A stretch of DNA of 64,000 nucleotides from Hydnum rufescens UP504 (taxonomy: Eukaryota; Basidiomycota; Agaricomycetes; Cantharellales; Hydnaceae). The notes beneath the pieces were generated by a model, which saw only the letters and a list, made by a program, of their open reading frames with translations, did not search any database and had not been told where the DNA came from. The stretch covers positions 1 through 64,000 of the forward strand of contig MU129145.1 of assembly GCA_014904985.1 (NCBI GenBank), in the 5' to 3' direction. Positions 34,951 through 47,456 of the stretch are shown piece after piece (position 1 is the stretch's first letter; every line of letters begins with the position of its first letter). The position numbers and the translations under genes were made by a program.

Positions 34951-35514
34951 CCCGGAAAAATTCAGTCATTCAAGCGGGGCCCTTTAGCGCTTGACCGGCA
35001 ATATCAACATACTCCCATAGGTTCATATTAATTAAATCTATTAGAATCCGATCTGAAGTGATAAGGCTTAGGGCGCGTTTCCGGGGGCCAGAAATAAGTC
35101 ACTGTGATGCGTGACAGAAGGTACGCCGGCCGAAGGCCAGCCAATAATATTTAGGCACCACGTAATGTGAATCCAAATGGTGCTGTGGCTGAGACTTGTT
35201 CCTGGACGTAGATCAAATATGATTGCAATACTGCAAGTTACAGGTATTTTTAGAGTATTTCAAGTTTATTTACTCCCTTGAGCTAGCTCCGGGACTTGAT
35301 AAGCGAGTTGTTCCCATACTGCCATTAGGAGAGTCCTACAGCCATTCGTCCGAGTGTTTTCGCACTACGGCTCATCTACGGCTTCATGCCGCGCTGACAT
35401 CCGCCAGCACTCTGAATCCTTGCCAGCAGTTCGCTCGTCTCGCTCATCGCATCCGCACACCGCGCACAGCCGCGAACTTTTTATTGCATAAAACACTGCG
35501 TTTGTTGATGCTGG
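34951..35514. other. No gene seen
   Basis: The only notable ORF (about 100 codons near 35223-35528, plus strand) is Ser/Leu-rich with no recognisable domain and overlaps the repeat that follows. Confidence 0.25.
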
Positions 35515-35760
35515 GTTGCATAGCATAGTCTCAGCTCCACGCTCCGTAGTTGCCTAAGTAGATTCGTAGAAGCTGACGATTCAGCTTTCCCAGGCGTTGC
35601 CAAGCGCACTCCGCGCAACGTGCCCGTAGTCTGCTATCGGCAACTCCCGCCCACCCCCAGTCATAGACACCTGGCTGAGTAAGCTCAGCCAACTGAAACA
35701 TGAGCGTGAATCTCTCATGCGCTGGCTTCAGACAAGAAGGATTTCACTGCGAGATTCACT
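35515..35760 (-). pseudogene. Fragment of unknown repeated coding sequence
   Basis: On the minus strand it reads LKPAHERFTLMF, then LAELTQPGVYDWGWAGV, then WQRLGKLNRQLLRIYLGN. The nucleotide sequence recurs in opposite orientation at 63085-63450, with a stretch of 33 identical bases (35698-35730) and further blocks such as GCAACGCCTGGGAAAGCTGA. I do not recognise the protein. Two dispersed copies suggest a transposon-derived or multigene fragment. Confidence 0.5.
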
Positions 35761-36022
35761 GGTCTACAAAGCGATTATAAGTCGTCCAAATTGGTGAAAT
35801 TGTACCCCTGTTTTCTGCGGATCTTGGATGACTTGCCCGGAGGCAGCACCGTGGGATCCGATCCCAACATAGCAAAACGATGTTATATCACATGACCTGT
35901 GTGATTGTGAGAATTCCGCACTTTCATCAGGAGGAAGCGGCTTGGGCATTGGATGCACAAGAACATCAATCGGCCCCTGGCCCTGGGTGGCTCAGGTTGA
36001 TCCGGATTCTGATCATTGGCTT

Positions 36023-36034
36023 GTCAATGTATAA
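36023..36034 (+). promoter_or_regulatory. TATA-like promoter element conserved in both arms
   Basis: TCAATGTATAAGAGTGAG lies 50-60 bp upstream of the start at 36084. The paralogue has TCAACGTATAAGAGTGAG upstream of 38726 on the other strand. Conservation in an otherwise drifting flank supports a core promoter. Confidence 0.5.
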
Positions 36035-36083
36035 GAGTGAGTAGGCCTCAATAACTCTCCACAACTTCTCCGCGGCCTTCCTC

Positions 36084-37080
36084 ATGTTCTCCATTCTCCG
36101 CACGTTTCTCTTCCTTGGGGTTCTCTCCTATGCTGCTTGCTCGCCGCTATCTACGATATCTAGAACACCCCGTTCTGCGCCCCCTCCCCCCCCGGAATTT
36201 GAGCTCGTCTTCATCTGCAACCTCATCTTGGATGTTCCCGACGATTTCTTCATCGTTACACCTAAGTGGACTCGTGTTCCTGTCCCAATTACTGGGTAAG
36301 CAGACAGTATAGAGCCTCTATTCTATTTGGTCTCCAACACACGCATGATTTTCATCGGGTTCTAGGGGTAACTGGACAACTCCAGAGGGCAAGTTGATCG
36401 CAAATGTCGTTACTGGCATAGGCGGAGAGGTGTGTCGGGATGTCCGATGTTCTATGAATAATTAACTGAAAGATTATCAGTGGGGTAAAGTGGACAGCAC
36501 TGGAACACTCTTCGTGGGTATGTACACCATCGCGTCCTCTATTTCTCCTTTTCCCGTGCTTAATTAACGTAACGCTGGTGAAGATTCGGTTTACTTCGTC
36601 CAGTTTGTTGATGACAAGAAATACGCGTATTCATACCTAGACGGATACGGTGTGCCTAATCTGTCCGATAACGGTCGAGCGTGAGCCTCTTTTTCCTTCC
36701 CCTAACACCCCCCGAATATTCCGCTCGTCTTCTGTTTCAAAAGCGAAAAATGGCTCACTTACAATCGCATTTTCTTGTTCTTCATTTCCAAAACCAGAAT
36801 CGTCGAGACAGACTCACCGAAGTACGCGGGCCTCAACAATATCACGTTCTTTGCTCCCGGAATATTGACAGGGGAACTGCTCGTTTCTCCACACTGGGCA
36901 CCGATAAACAACCTGGTACATTGTTCCAATCACGGTGTCCATTTACCAATGCTTATATTCTTGCCTTGGAATAGGGTTGAGATACTCGCAAGGGGACAGG
37001 CCGCCTATTTCTTCATCGTGAATTGTCTCTTCATCATGAATTGTAGACTACAATGTAGATATCTGGATGATCCGCCCTGA
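36084..37080 (+). CDS. Small secreted protein, copy A
   Basis: Exon 1 (36084-36295) starts MFSILRTFLFLGVLSYAAC, a clear signal peptide, then a Pro-rich spacer and FELVFICNLILDVPDDF. Four short introns follow: 36296-36365, 36430-36480, and two more. Exons encode GNWTTPEGKLIANVVTGIGG, WGKVDSTGTLFV, YFVQFVDDKKYAYSYL, and ETDSPKYAGLNNITFFAPG with LVSPHWAPINNLVH. About 200 residues, function unknown; I recognise no domain. Compared with copy B, a one-base difference near 36962 removes the common stop (LIFLAFE-stop in B), so A reads on for about 25 codons to 37080. Likely extracellular; a multigene family of small secreted proteins is plausible. Confidence 0.72.
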
Positions 37081-37834
37081 ATGCCTTAGACGAGATTCAA
37101 TTCCCTTTACAGTAACGTTCCCTGAAAAAAAGACACACTTTCTCGATACCAAGCCGTTTCTACCGATTGCCTCCTCAGAGAGTGTTGGCGAAGATTTAGA
37201 GTCGGATCATAGACCATCTCTATCAATATTCTTGGGTTGAGGAAATGCTGAAGTGAGTGGAGAATGGGGTGACGTACTTCGGAACAGGTATCAATAATTG
37301 TAAGCATTCATTAAATCGGATCGGGTTGAAAAGGAAAGAGCCAACGCTCGACCTTCCGCAGACCTATGCGGCCGAGAGCGCACGCCGTAGGCGAGGGCTG
37401 TGTCTTATCTGTATCGCGCATCCAAAGCAAATATTCCAAATTTGGTACGATGTGCCCCTAGGAAATGGAGCAGGTGAAGGGCTGTGACACGGGCCCCCGA
37501 TATGGGTATATATTTCAGCAACCAAGTAGATTTTCTGCACAAAATTCAAAATAGGTGTCAGAGGGCCCACATGCTGAGATAAGAAAGGATCTACAGAGTC
37601 ATCGTGGGGCAATCTCCACGGACCCGCGGAGAGTATTCAAGGTTTCCAGCTCCCGAGCCAACCGGTAGAAACGGCTTGATGTCGAGAGAAAGAATATCTT
37701 GTCAGGAAACGTTAAGGGAAATTAGATTTTGTAGACTAAGCCAGTACGATATTCAGGACGGATCATCCAGATATCTACATCGCTGTCTACAATTCACGAC
37801 GAAAAGGGTCCGTGCCCTTGTGAGTGTCTCAACC

Positions 37835-38726
37835 CTACTCAAAGGCCAAGAATATAAGCATTGGTAAATGGACACCGTGATTGGAATAATGTACCAATTT
37901 ATCTAGCGATGCCCAGTGCGGAGAAACGAGCACATTTCCCGAAAAGACTCCGGGAGAAACGAACGTGACGTTGTTTAGGGACGAGTATCGTAGCGAGTCG
38001 GTCTCGACGACTCTGGTTTCGGACATCAAAAACAACAAATTCAATTGTAAGTGAACCATTCAATCCTTCCGATTTTGAAACAGGGAGACGAGCGAAATAT
38101 CTGGGGGTGTTAGAGGAAGAAAAGAGGCTCACGTTCGACCGTCATCGGACTTTGCAGGCACTCCAAATCCGCCCAGCCGCACGTATGCGTATTTCTTGTC
38201 ATGAACGAACTGGACGTAGTAGTCGGCATCTGACCCAACGCCACGTTAATTAAACACGAGAAAAGGGGAAATAGTTATAGACGAGGCAAGGATGAGCATA
38301 CCCAGGGTGAGTGTTCCAGTGCTGTCGACGGTTCCCCACTTATAATCTTTCAGTTAATCATTCATAGGTCGTTGGACATGGTGACACACCTCTCCTCCTA
38401 TTCCAGGGACGACATTTGCAATCAACATACCGTCTGGATCTGTCCAGTTCCCCCTAAAGCCCGATGAAAATCATGCGTGTGTTGGAGACCAAATAGAATA
38501 GACGCTTTATATTGTTTGCTTACCCGAGAATGGAGAGGGTGACACGAGTGTACTGAGGTCTAACAATGCTGAAATCATGGGCAACGCCCAATGCGAGGTT
38601 GCAGGTGAAGACGAGCTTAAATTGGGGGGCAGGAGGTGCCGCATTGTGGGTTGTTTTATGTACCGCTGAGCAAGCAGCATAAGAGGACGCCCCAAGGAAG
38701 ATCAACGCGTGAAGAATGGAGAACAT
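37835..38726 (-). CDS. Small secreted protein, copy B
   Basis: Inverted paralogue of 36084-37080 with the same exon pattern. Exon 1 starts MFSILHALIFLGASSYAACS (signal peptide), then QFKLVFTCNLALGVAHDF; later exons carry GNWTDPDG, VPGIGGE, WGTVDSTGTL, YYVQFVHDKKYAYVRL, GVPAKSDDGR, ETDSLRYSSLNNVTFVSPG and LVSPHWASLDKLVHYSNHG. The stop is at 37835. Introns have GT..AG ends. All splice phases that I checked keep the frame, so this copy looks intact. Function unknown. Confidence 0.75.
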
Positions 38727-38825
38727 GAGGGAGGTTGCGGAGAAGCTGTTGAGGCCTCCTCACTCTTATACGTTGACAAGTCAATGACCAGAACACGGAT
38801 CAAGCTGAACCCCCCAGTGGCTGAT

Positions 38826-40254
38826 TAATGTTCTTATGAACCCAACCTATCGCCCAACGCACTTCCTCTTGATGAAAGTGCGAGAGTTCTCATAATGATT
38901 CTTGCACAATTTTTGGAACTGGGGTCGGGGCAGGTCATGTGATGAAACTTCGTATGTACATAGCCTTTCTCTGAATATTGCGGCTTTGTCGCCGTTCACG
39001 ATTTCTAGGGCCGCGTCGCGCCACAACACGGAGCTTGATTCCTATGCCTTAGCAAGAATTTGGGCCATGTTGTAATGAAGCGCGGTTACAGTACGGCACA
39101 AGAAGAATATACTGATCAATGGCTCGCTTCTAATTCACGTGATCGGCACGTGATGGTTGGTGCAACACCCGGTTGGCACATACATGTGAAATTATTCTCG
39201 TATGTCTCCGAGGGACCTGTTTTTACCTTGAGTAGGGCCAGGTTTTGCTTTAAAGCAACCTGTAAGGTCATATGGATCTCTATATACATGCTACATGCTA
39301 AAAATAATTATTTTGGGGACTCTCCGAGGTTTTTGAGATGTGACATACCTTTTTTTCAATGTTCACGGAGCTCTGTGACCTGTGACACACTGCCAAATTG
39401 ATGATGTTGATCGAAATAGGACCCCTCCGGTCCGGATACCTCCGCCAACTCTATTGTGACTGGGGTCCTTCGTTGGAGACTGCCGACCTACATAATATCG
39501 CATGCTTTCATAAGTACAGTAGGCATCTTGACGATGAAACACACCCCCTTCCCTATCATCGCACTCATGCACAGCCAGAATATGGACCGAGATGTGGCTG
39601 TCGAAGCCGCAATATAGTTGGATCGAAACTACTGGGTGCAGAGGAGGAGACTCGGAGTCCCCTCATTAGGGGACACAGTAGAGAAATATTTCGCTTATAA
39701 TTAAGGTCTTGCTGAAAGTATTTTCTATTGTGAAACCCCTATTACCTTGCTTCTTCCGCCAGGACAATCACTGCAACTTTCTGTCTTCTGATTGGTTCTG
39801 ATTTTCGCTGCCTCTGATTCCTTGGATGTACGGTTTCCCATGGTCCATATAAATACCGCCTGCGCCATTGTGCATTATATTGACTAGAACACCAGGTATA
39901 CCTCCGTTCCCCCTCCGTATCGATATCCCCCGTCCCCATTTCCCCACTCGCTGACACACGCATGCAGACTCACGATATCCGTACGCATACCTGCGAGAAA
40001 CTCCGTGCATTGTCCCACCGGGCTGCGAAATGCACTTTTCGCTCAGATGAACTCACTCGGCATGCACGTATCAGAAGCACACCATTTCCACGCTTACCGA
40101 GTACGGAGCTGAGGTGCGACGATCCGTAAAGCGGACGTCATAATTTGAGTCTATCTCGTGTTATGTAAGAGTCTGTGACGTGACATTTAGCTTCACGTCA
40201 CAATCCGCGTAGTAAGTTATGACGAAGTACCTATTGCGTAGTGGGCGTGAAGAT
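38826..40254. other. No gene seen
   Basis: Short ORFs only. Contains a partial arm of the 34597-34950 foldback family near 39590. The right end (40195-40324) is the pirin-like promoter region. Confidence 0.3.
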
Positions 40255-40264
40255 TATAAAATGC
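40254..40264 (+). promoter_or_regulatory. TATA-like box upstream of the pirin-like gene
   Basis: GATTATAAAATG about 65 bp upstream of the start at 40325. It is followed by a pyrimidine-rich stretch and a CACAATG start context, both usual in fungal genes. Confidence 0.5.
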
Positions 40265-40324
40265 CCCTCGCCTGCTTCCTTTCTTGTCACGTTCTTGTCG
40301 CACCATCTTCTCTCTTCATCCACA

Positions 40325-42306
40325 ATGTCTGCGGCTACGCTAGTCAGATCATCGAGATCGGTGGGTGATCCTTATCTGCCATACCATACTGTTCTTCTGC
40401 TCATCGCTAGGTATATAGGTTGTCAAGAAGGTGTTCGCTGTAGACACCCCGGAGGGACGTGGGGCCCTTGTCAGGCGTTCCATTGGCTCACGGCAATTGA
40501 AAAACGTCTCTCCGTTCCTTATGTTCGTTTCTTCCGTCCCATTTCATAGTCTATCATCCCAAGCTCATGACCTGGCCCCTGATTCAGGCTGGATACCTTC
40601 AGGTAAGCCCTGAATTTCCGCGGCCGCATCCATCGACTCACGATGGATTATTCCCCACTCCCATTAGCGCTACACCGGGTGCAGGATTCCCGATCATCCC
40701 CATCGAGGCCAGGCAACTGTCACCTATATGGTCGAAGGGTAAACATGCTGCACGCTGAAATTCATCGGCGGGTGTGTTAATTCATGTTCGTGCGCGATAG
40801 GTCGTTCCAGCATGAGGACTCGGAAGGACATCGAGGTTCGTCCCCTGATTGCAATGATTTTCTGCAAGGAAGTGGCGTCACCCGTTTCCTCCTCTGAAAT
40901 CACAGGCATTATTAGCACCGGAGACGTCCAGTGGATGATTGCGTAGGTGCCGTGCACTTGTAATTCCTCGGCATGGACTGAGCACAATTGATATGGAATC
41001 CCAGGGGTCGCGGAAGTGCGTAAATATGAGATTCTGCATGCGGCAGCAGGCTTTCTAATCGTCATTTCGTATGGCACGCCAGTAATACATGCCGAGGTAT
41101 ACCCTCTTACTTTCCCGATGCCCACAAAATATAATTGGCTAATTTGGTATTTCAGAGTGGGTTATCCTGAATCGAGCAAGTCAGACTTTATAAATCTTTC
41201 TTCTGCATCTACAGTGCCGATCCATGGACCAGGACTCCCAAATCCGACGGGTAATTGGATTGTTATCTTATCCACTTCTCTGGAGTTGAATCTGAATGAT
41301 TAGGACTTCAACTCTGGGTCGATCTGCCGAAACAGCATAAAATGACGACGCCGTCATATCAGGAACTCAAGGCGGAAGGAGTGCGTTGTGCATTCGGGTC
41401 TGAATGCCTAGCTTGTGTCACGTCCTGACTTTGCTCCATTGTCCCAGGATTCCGTCGGCTTTCCCGAACGGACCCGACGGCCCTGAGATCAAGATCGTTA
41501 GCGGGAAGAGCCATGGTGTCGAGTCTCCCGTTCGATCCTTGAGTGGGTGCTGGTACTTTAGAGTCCTGTTCAACAAGAAAGGTCAATCAATCTTCCAGGA
41601 CATCCGTAAGTGAATTTTGCGTGGTGTCTGAAAAAAAAAAAAACCGATGCTTTGTGCTCATATGAATGACGGGGACATGTTTCCAGCGCCTGGGTGGACA
41701 GCTTTCGTCTACAGTATGTCCTTTTTTTTCTTCACCTGTTTCAGTCGCCGGCATAAGGAACTAAATGCTCATCCTTTAGCTTTCAAGGGCTCCGTTCAAG
41801 TTGGTTCTTCGTCGCAAGAAGCCGAGTCCACCGTGCACGACAAGTATCACACGCTCGTCCTCTCTACTGGAAGCAACGAGTCGGGAGTCCAGCTTACTGC
41901 CGCAACAGATGACGCGCAAGTATTCCTCGTGAGTTCTCACTCTCTCCATGCCTCGAGGCCGAATTAGGTAACGGGTATTATTAACAGATCGCCGGAGAAC
42001 CCCTCGAGCAGAAAGTATTCAGTACGGTCCATTCGGTAAGTCCTCCCGCACATGATGGTTTCGTTGAAAATGGTATTCACTTGTGCTCCAGTGATGACAT
42101 CACAAGAGGAGATCGATGCGACAGTAGTCGATTGTGAGCATCCTTGTCTGTCTTGGTTCATCTTTCCCCAACTTTCTGACCATGCGTGCGATCTTATGTC
42201 GTTCTCCAAACCCGCAACCCGAAAAAAAATAGTCCAGACAGGCCGTAATGGATTTGAGAAAGCCGGAAAGTGGAAGAGCGAGATCGGAAAGAGTATGAGG
42301 GGATGA
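40325..42306 (+). pseudogene. Pirin-family protein, probably frameshifted
   Basis: Exon 1 MSAATLVRSSRS (40325-40360), intron 40361-40418, then VVKKVFAVDTPEGRGALVRR-SIG and PFLMF. Downstream: GAGFP / DHPHRG (40675-40705), SFQHEDSEGH (about 40800), STGDVQWM (about 40915), LWVDLPKQHKM (about 41315), SGKSHGVESPVR (about 41510), GWTAFVY (about 41695), GSVQVGSS (about 41790), IAGEPLEQKVFQ (about 41990), and GRNGFEKAGKW near the end. This is the full order of a pirin (cupin-fold, metal-binding nuclear protein or quercetinase-like). GAGFP and DHPHRG, which hold metal ligands, lie in different frames across CCC (40689-40691); four C would join them. The segment after QWM is hard to splice. Multiple short introns. 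Probably broken; a C-run error is the alternative. Confidence 0.75.
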
Positions 42307-43780
42307 TCGTGCGGTTCCATTGAGTGTTATTGTGAAGGCTATTTCGACTGTATGTAAAATTTTGTGAGATTGATGATCAATAGCCCTTGTCTCCCCTAAA
42401 TTGCGGGTGATTGATTAGGCAGGCAAGAATGTCGGTCACGGGCGCCAGGTGCGTATCACAGATAATTAACCGAGTCGTTCTCCAGCGCCACAGAGGAGGC
42501 ATCTTCCTAGTGGTTCGTGGCTTCGGCCCGTCTTCCGGAATGCGGTGCAAAAGAAAAATAGTCTACCCGGCCCACCTCTCTCTATCTTTTCCCCCATGAT
42601 GCTATGGTTATTTCTCGAGCATTCCTCCACGCTCTGCAGAAGCTAAACTCAGGTGGTGGTTGCGAATGTATTATTACGTGATAGTGGATGCCGCCCACGA
42701 TCTGTTCTGGCTGCTGAATCTATGGAAGAGCAAACAAGTCGTAGATTTCTCAAACCAATCATGGATGGCGCATGGCTTGGGAGGATTCATTTTATGGTTA
42801 CTCGCTTGCTGGAGGCGGAACCAATGCCTAGCGCGGCTCTCTTTGTGAATTCGGCGGAGGAAGAGGCCAGGCACAGTCCTCGTGTTTTCCAATTCAACAT
42901 GGTGTGTATATGCTTAATGCGATGCATGGCTATAGCACCTCGATAGCGGACCTTCACACACCCTTGATTTCATCTGTCCTTGAGTAAGTTGCTCCTTTAA
43001 CCCCCCTCATCGAGAGACGCAGAGTGGGGATTCTGGGGCTTGCAGGGCTGCCGAACATCTGTGAAGGCTAGTGCCACTGTCGGAGCATGCAAATGTTTCT
43101 CGATTAAAGTGACGTCATGAACCTCATATAGGAGCGCGGCATTGACACAGCCTTTCAATAATACTTTGTTTGTCTCCCATCACCTATCGATATCACTTTT
43201 GGTCACTTGAGACGCACAATGGCCTCGACTTCCCGATGAAGACTGTCACATCGTCCCCCCCCCCTCCGCGGCCCTCCCACGCTTCTGGATTCAGGGGCTC
43301 GAATCGAGGCCATCATGGGCACCAGCGTCACCGTCGTCAGCACCACCACCACAGTTGAGTAGAGTAGAGGCGATCTCTTTCAGAATAGGCCAACGCCCAC
43401 CAAAGAACTGGCACAGCTAATGATGATAGATAAAGAATGAATTGGCATTTCATCTCATCGTGGGGGGGCGGGGGGCAGGTACATGAGCAGCCAATGCGTG
43501 GTTGATGCCTGATTTCCCAATATGTCTAATATATCGTTGGACGTTGGATTCTTTTTTTTTGATGACGATCCAGCGCCCCCCCCCCGGAGTGGGGAGGAAC
43601 CGCTGAATTCGAGAACTGTATTCCAGAACAAGTGGTTATGACGGGGTGCGGGTGCAGCAGATCTTTCCAGGCCACACCAGTAATATGCTATCATAATATA
43701 CGTGTTGTCATGGGGTCGTTGTGACCTCGCAGCTCGAATCGCGATCAGGGGGCGTCATCGATTTGAAATTAGTTCATGAT
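42307..43780. other. No gene identified
   Basis: An ORF at 42653-42946 (97 codons) and short others lack recognisable motifs. G/C homopolymers occur near 43255, 43460 and 43575. I cannot support a gene. Confidence 0.3.
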
Positions 43781-44062
43781 CTACATTGGAAGAGCAGGTG
43801 TGTGCGAATGCTGACCTCTTTTCCTTTGCGAGGCGATCTCTAACTCGTGGCCTCTCCTCTCTCTTCCGTCCCTCAATGAACCGCCGTATTTATTGTGGGA
43901 GTGATGATCGCGGTCGGCGACATTGATGATCGGTGACGTGTGGGCAAGCCCACGAAAGGCGCCTTCTTCGTCTTCTAGATTGATCTTCTTCCGTGTGTTC
44001 TTCTCTTCTGGATTGCTGGGATTGTGTTCGTCATCGAACGCGAGGTTCAGTCGGTGCATCAT
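43781..44062 (-). CDS. Possible small charged protein (weak)
   Basis: A 93-codon ORF, MMHRLNLAFDDEHNPSNPEE, rich in Asp/Glu/Lys/Arg/His. No domain recognised. A second short ORF upstream in another frame (about 44067-44150, minus) could be a 5' exon but I found no clean splice. Listed only because the composition is protein-like; may be spurious. Confidence 0.2.
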   Translation of the reverse strand: MMHRLNLAFDDEHNPSNPEEKNTRKKINLEDEEGAFRGLAHTSPIINVADRDHHSHNKYGGSLRDGRERRGHELEIASQRKRGQHSHTPALPM

Positions 44063-44289
44063 AACGTTATTCCGGTGCTGCCGGCACGGTTTCCGCCTTT
44101 GTGGGCCTTATAGGGGCTAATTGTATTCCTTTTGCCATATACATCCGAGTTCGGACTCTCTTTTCGCGATCGTCGGTTAGAAGTAAAACCCAATACATCT
44201 TGTTGCGGGGCAAACGCAAAAGAAGAAGACAACAACAATTGGTTTGATTTGGAATTGTGGATCTGTAGAGTACTACACTATCAATCAGA

Positions 44290-44610
44290 ATTATTCGATG
44301 GGGTGGATGGGGTGAATGTGAGTGAGATACAAAGACGAGAACGATCGACGTTGAAGTTTGCTCCGACACATAGAAGGAAGGGAGAAGAAAAAAGAAAAGG
44401 CGAGTGTTTCTTTCCGCCCCGAACTTGATCGCATGCGATGTATGTGTATGTGTGTGTATGTGTGTGTGTGTAAGCGGCAGAAGAAGGATGAGGGAAAAGA
44501 AGAAAAAAAAACAGGATAGCAGGGAGAAGGGGGAAAAAGCAGACTGTATTGTGAAGTGGAGAGGAAAAGAAAGCAGCCGAGCGGCGGCAGGACGGGGTAA
44601 CGTGGAGAAG
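44290..44610. repeat. Purine/pyrimidine-asymmetric tract with TG microsatellite
   Basis: A purine-rich plus strand (GAAGGGAGAAGAAAAAAGAA, GGGAAAAGAAGAAAAAAAAA) surrounds a TG/TATG microsatellite at 44440-44472. No ORF with support. Could be a promoter-type tract. Confidence 0.55.
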
Positions 44611-45137
44611 CCAAGTGACATCAAGTCGACTTGTTATCATCCATTTCGCCCTATTGCAATGCAAACCAAATTAGCATTGCATGCATCACATATCCATGAA
44701 TAGCACTGACGCTCAAGGCAAAAAAAAAAACGTGACAGGCTTCGCGATGGGGCTGCGTTTATGATGAAGGTAGATGTATTACGGGGCCAGGCATAGGGTA
44801 TCTGCACGGACGGAGATCGTGAGTAGTGGTTCTCGCCTCAATCTTCCCCATAATAGATCGCTACGGCGCACCTTGTTTGCTGGTATGTCCAATACATGCT
44901 GCTTTGTTGGTGAAGGGGCTAGATCGACGGGGTTTCAGCGTCAGTAGGAGGAACGCTGCAGGGGGGGAACTCTGGGCTGACGAATTTATCAGAAGCAGAG
45001 ACATCTTGTGGCGATCGAGGTCAATAGCACGACGGGATCGATAACAGATGAACACTCACGGGTCTGTGCGCATTCATACTAGGATCGGACAACATTCAGC
45101 CTCGACACTGCGGGGGGTTGCGATGCAAGCTCATACC

Positions 45138-45248
45138 TGGAGGTAGAATCGGTTCCCGTCCGCGTCTTTGTAGTACACGAAGAGGGGGGATCCTCTGGTA
45201 TAGGTGATCCCAAGTTGCCATGGCGCAGTTGCTTTCACGTTGTCCATA
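45138..45248 (-). CDS. First exon of an unidentified gene (partial)
   Basis: Begins ATG at 45248 with MDNVKATAPWQLGITYTRG, then SPLFVYYKDADGNRFYLQ, followed by a GTATGAG 5' splice site at 45137. The short aromatic/charged motif resembles repeat units of sugar-binding or small secreted proteins, but the match is too short to name. Downstream exons could not be assembled (45050-44860 has an ORF in an uncertain frame). No signal peptide. Confidence 0.35.
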
Positions 45249-47456
45249 ACAGAAGAAAGAACTCGACGGGGGAGGAGGAAGGTTTAAAAAGATAGGAGCG
45301 AATAAACGGTTGGACTGATATATCGGGGCTCTTGGTTAAAAAAGTTAATGCTTATATACGCCATTTGTTTTCAGGGCAGTCGTTGCTATCGAGCACGCCC
45401 CCCGGCTTTCCCCGGCTTTCCCCGGCATTGCCTCCGCTCCGCCTTGCTCCCCACGAGGACGATAAGGCCACCGAGGTCGATGGCCGCCATGAACTGCGAC
45501 AGGAGCCCATGAAATTGAAATCTTTCCTCGCTCAGCTTCCTTCCCCAGCAGCACCAGGCAGCAGGCAGATATTCAGGTGAGACAGCTACATTACCGACGT
45601 CGCCATCCCATCCGGCACCATCGCCAGCAGGCCCAACAGCGTCGTCAAGGCAGACAGGATCACAGAGAGCGTCAAACAGGCACCAGCACGTGTCGACGAT
45701 TGAAATTTACTACATAATAACGTTCACCACCCCACACTGCGGACATTGCTCAACGCAATTCTGTCTCTATACGAACCGTAGATAAGCGCCGATAGCACCC
45801 CTCATTCAGCACAGGTGCGTATATAACAGTACGCGCCCATGTTTGTATCATTGCAGCCGCTTGGAAAACACTGGGCGCCTGGCAAGGCCACTCCATTCGC
45901 GGGGTCATCGGGCCGCTCGCCTCCACTAGCCTTGCGGCCCTGTAACCAGCTAGTTCCCATTTATTTTTGATGCAGGGCTGCTGCCGCGTTGCGGTGATAG
46001 CGCGAACACAACAAACATTTATCGCCGAGGACTAACAATCAGCGCAATCAGGCGAAAAGATATGGCTCGGGCGCTATGGCCATATCGGATCACGAACGGC
46101 TACGCCCACACGGGACAACGTATTACGCGGTGCGGGGTGCCAGGCAGGTGTGAGTCGCCACTCCCCAAGCTTTCCCCGCTGCCTGGTCGGTTGGAGAACC
46201 GGGGGACGGCGGCCGACGTCTCCGTGCTTTTGTTCTCCACTTCCTCACCAAGCACCACGGCCCCAAAGCTCCGCAAGCTTTCACGCCAGACACCTGCTTT
46301 CCTTCAAAGGGTTGTAGATAGCTACAGTACAATGCTGAGAAGAGCGTACATAGAAGATGTGCAGGAAGCTGATTCGCCGTGCTCCAGTATGAAAAACAAA
46401 AGCACGACATGCCCAGCGTCCCCCGAATATGATATGCTCCTACCCCATATCAACTGTGTAGCGTGTTTGGTCCACTTCCATACTGGGATGAAAAGGACAC
46501 GCAAGGGGAGTGGAGGTGAATTAAAACATGAAGAGCAAAAATAAACGCGGAAACTGCCTTTTATACCCTCCACCCAGTTGTCCGTGCGTGGGAAAAAAAG
46601 TTCCGAAACGCATTTAAAAAGAGCGACCGCGCGGGTGTTCTTCCTCAAAGTTGATACCCACCTCGCCGGCTGATATTTGCTGTTTCTGGTCTCAAAAAAG
46701 CAGAGCTTTCTTGCTTTTTGTTTTTCACCCGGGAACTGTGGGCCGTCTATCATGCGAAGGGAGAGTGATCGTCACACCGTGTCATCTACCAAGCTCACAT
46801 CAGCTGCGGTTTTTTATTTTTAAATTTCGCATGTGTTGGTTGTGACCCGTTAGGATGATACATCTTCTCCCGTGCTCCGAGTTCTTCTTTGTCTGCTAGT
46901 AGCTATTGTATGAGTGATACTAGCTTCAGATTCTGGTGCTGTCCCCAACGTTCCAATGCGGCGTAGCTGCCTGGGGCTCCTGTGGCCGTGCTGTGTACCC
47001 ATCCACGCGGCCTTCCCATCGATTTAGCGTTCTTGCCCAGAGGGGTGTCAATATAGAAGTCGAGGACGGAACTTGATGAAGCCTCCTTGGTACTGGTCCT
47101 TTACATATTGCATCAATCGCTTGATGATGGGACCCCCCGAGATTGTGATTCCTCCCAAGCCACGCTTACTGTAATGTGGGTGCGTGGATCACGATCCCCC
47201 CCCCCCTCTGTCCGATCTAAACGGCGGGAATGATAAGGTTTTCGGGCGGGTACACGATAGACTGTACACGCAAAATGACATCCAATACACATAGAGCATA
47301 GAGCATAGAGATAATCATGGCCTCATAGCAAGCGGTGTCAGACACGCCGGGCATTTCCTAATAGGCTACATGAGCAATATCATGATTAGGGTCGGCAGAA
47401 AATGAACCCATTGTGGCTGCGGCGGCACTGAACTTCTTGGCCAGAAAGGAAAGCAT
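45249..47456. other. No gene identified
   Basis: A plus-strand ORF at 46062-46544 (160 codons) has no recognisable motif. Tandem CCCGGCTTT units are seen at 45410-45425 and AGAGCAT units near 47293. Nothing else supported. Confidence 0.3.

Larger units (their letters stand above)
35980..38825. repeat. Inverted duplication carrying two paralogous genes
   Basis: Left arm about 35980-37200, right arm about 37620-38825 in reverse, with a loop of roughly 400 bp. Homology covers promoter, all exons, introns and the 3' flank (for example ATATCTGGATGATCCG-[CT]-CCTGAAT at about 37055 and, inverted, about 37760). The genes converge on the loop. Arms are about 75-85% alike by eye, so this is not a recent event. 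Confidence 0.85.

Noticed and set aside
44440..44472. TG/TATG tract as a Z-DNA regulatory element or a CRISPR-like array
   Set aside because: It is a plain microsatellite with no spacer structure; CRISPR is not expected in this organism.
46062..46544. 160-codon ORF as a gene
   Set aside because: Composition and antisense ORFs are equally plausible, and no motif, intron or promoter supports it.
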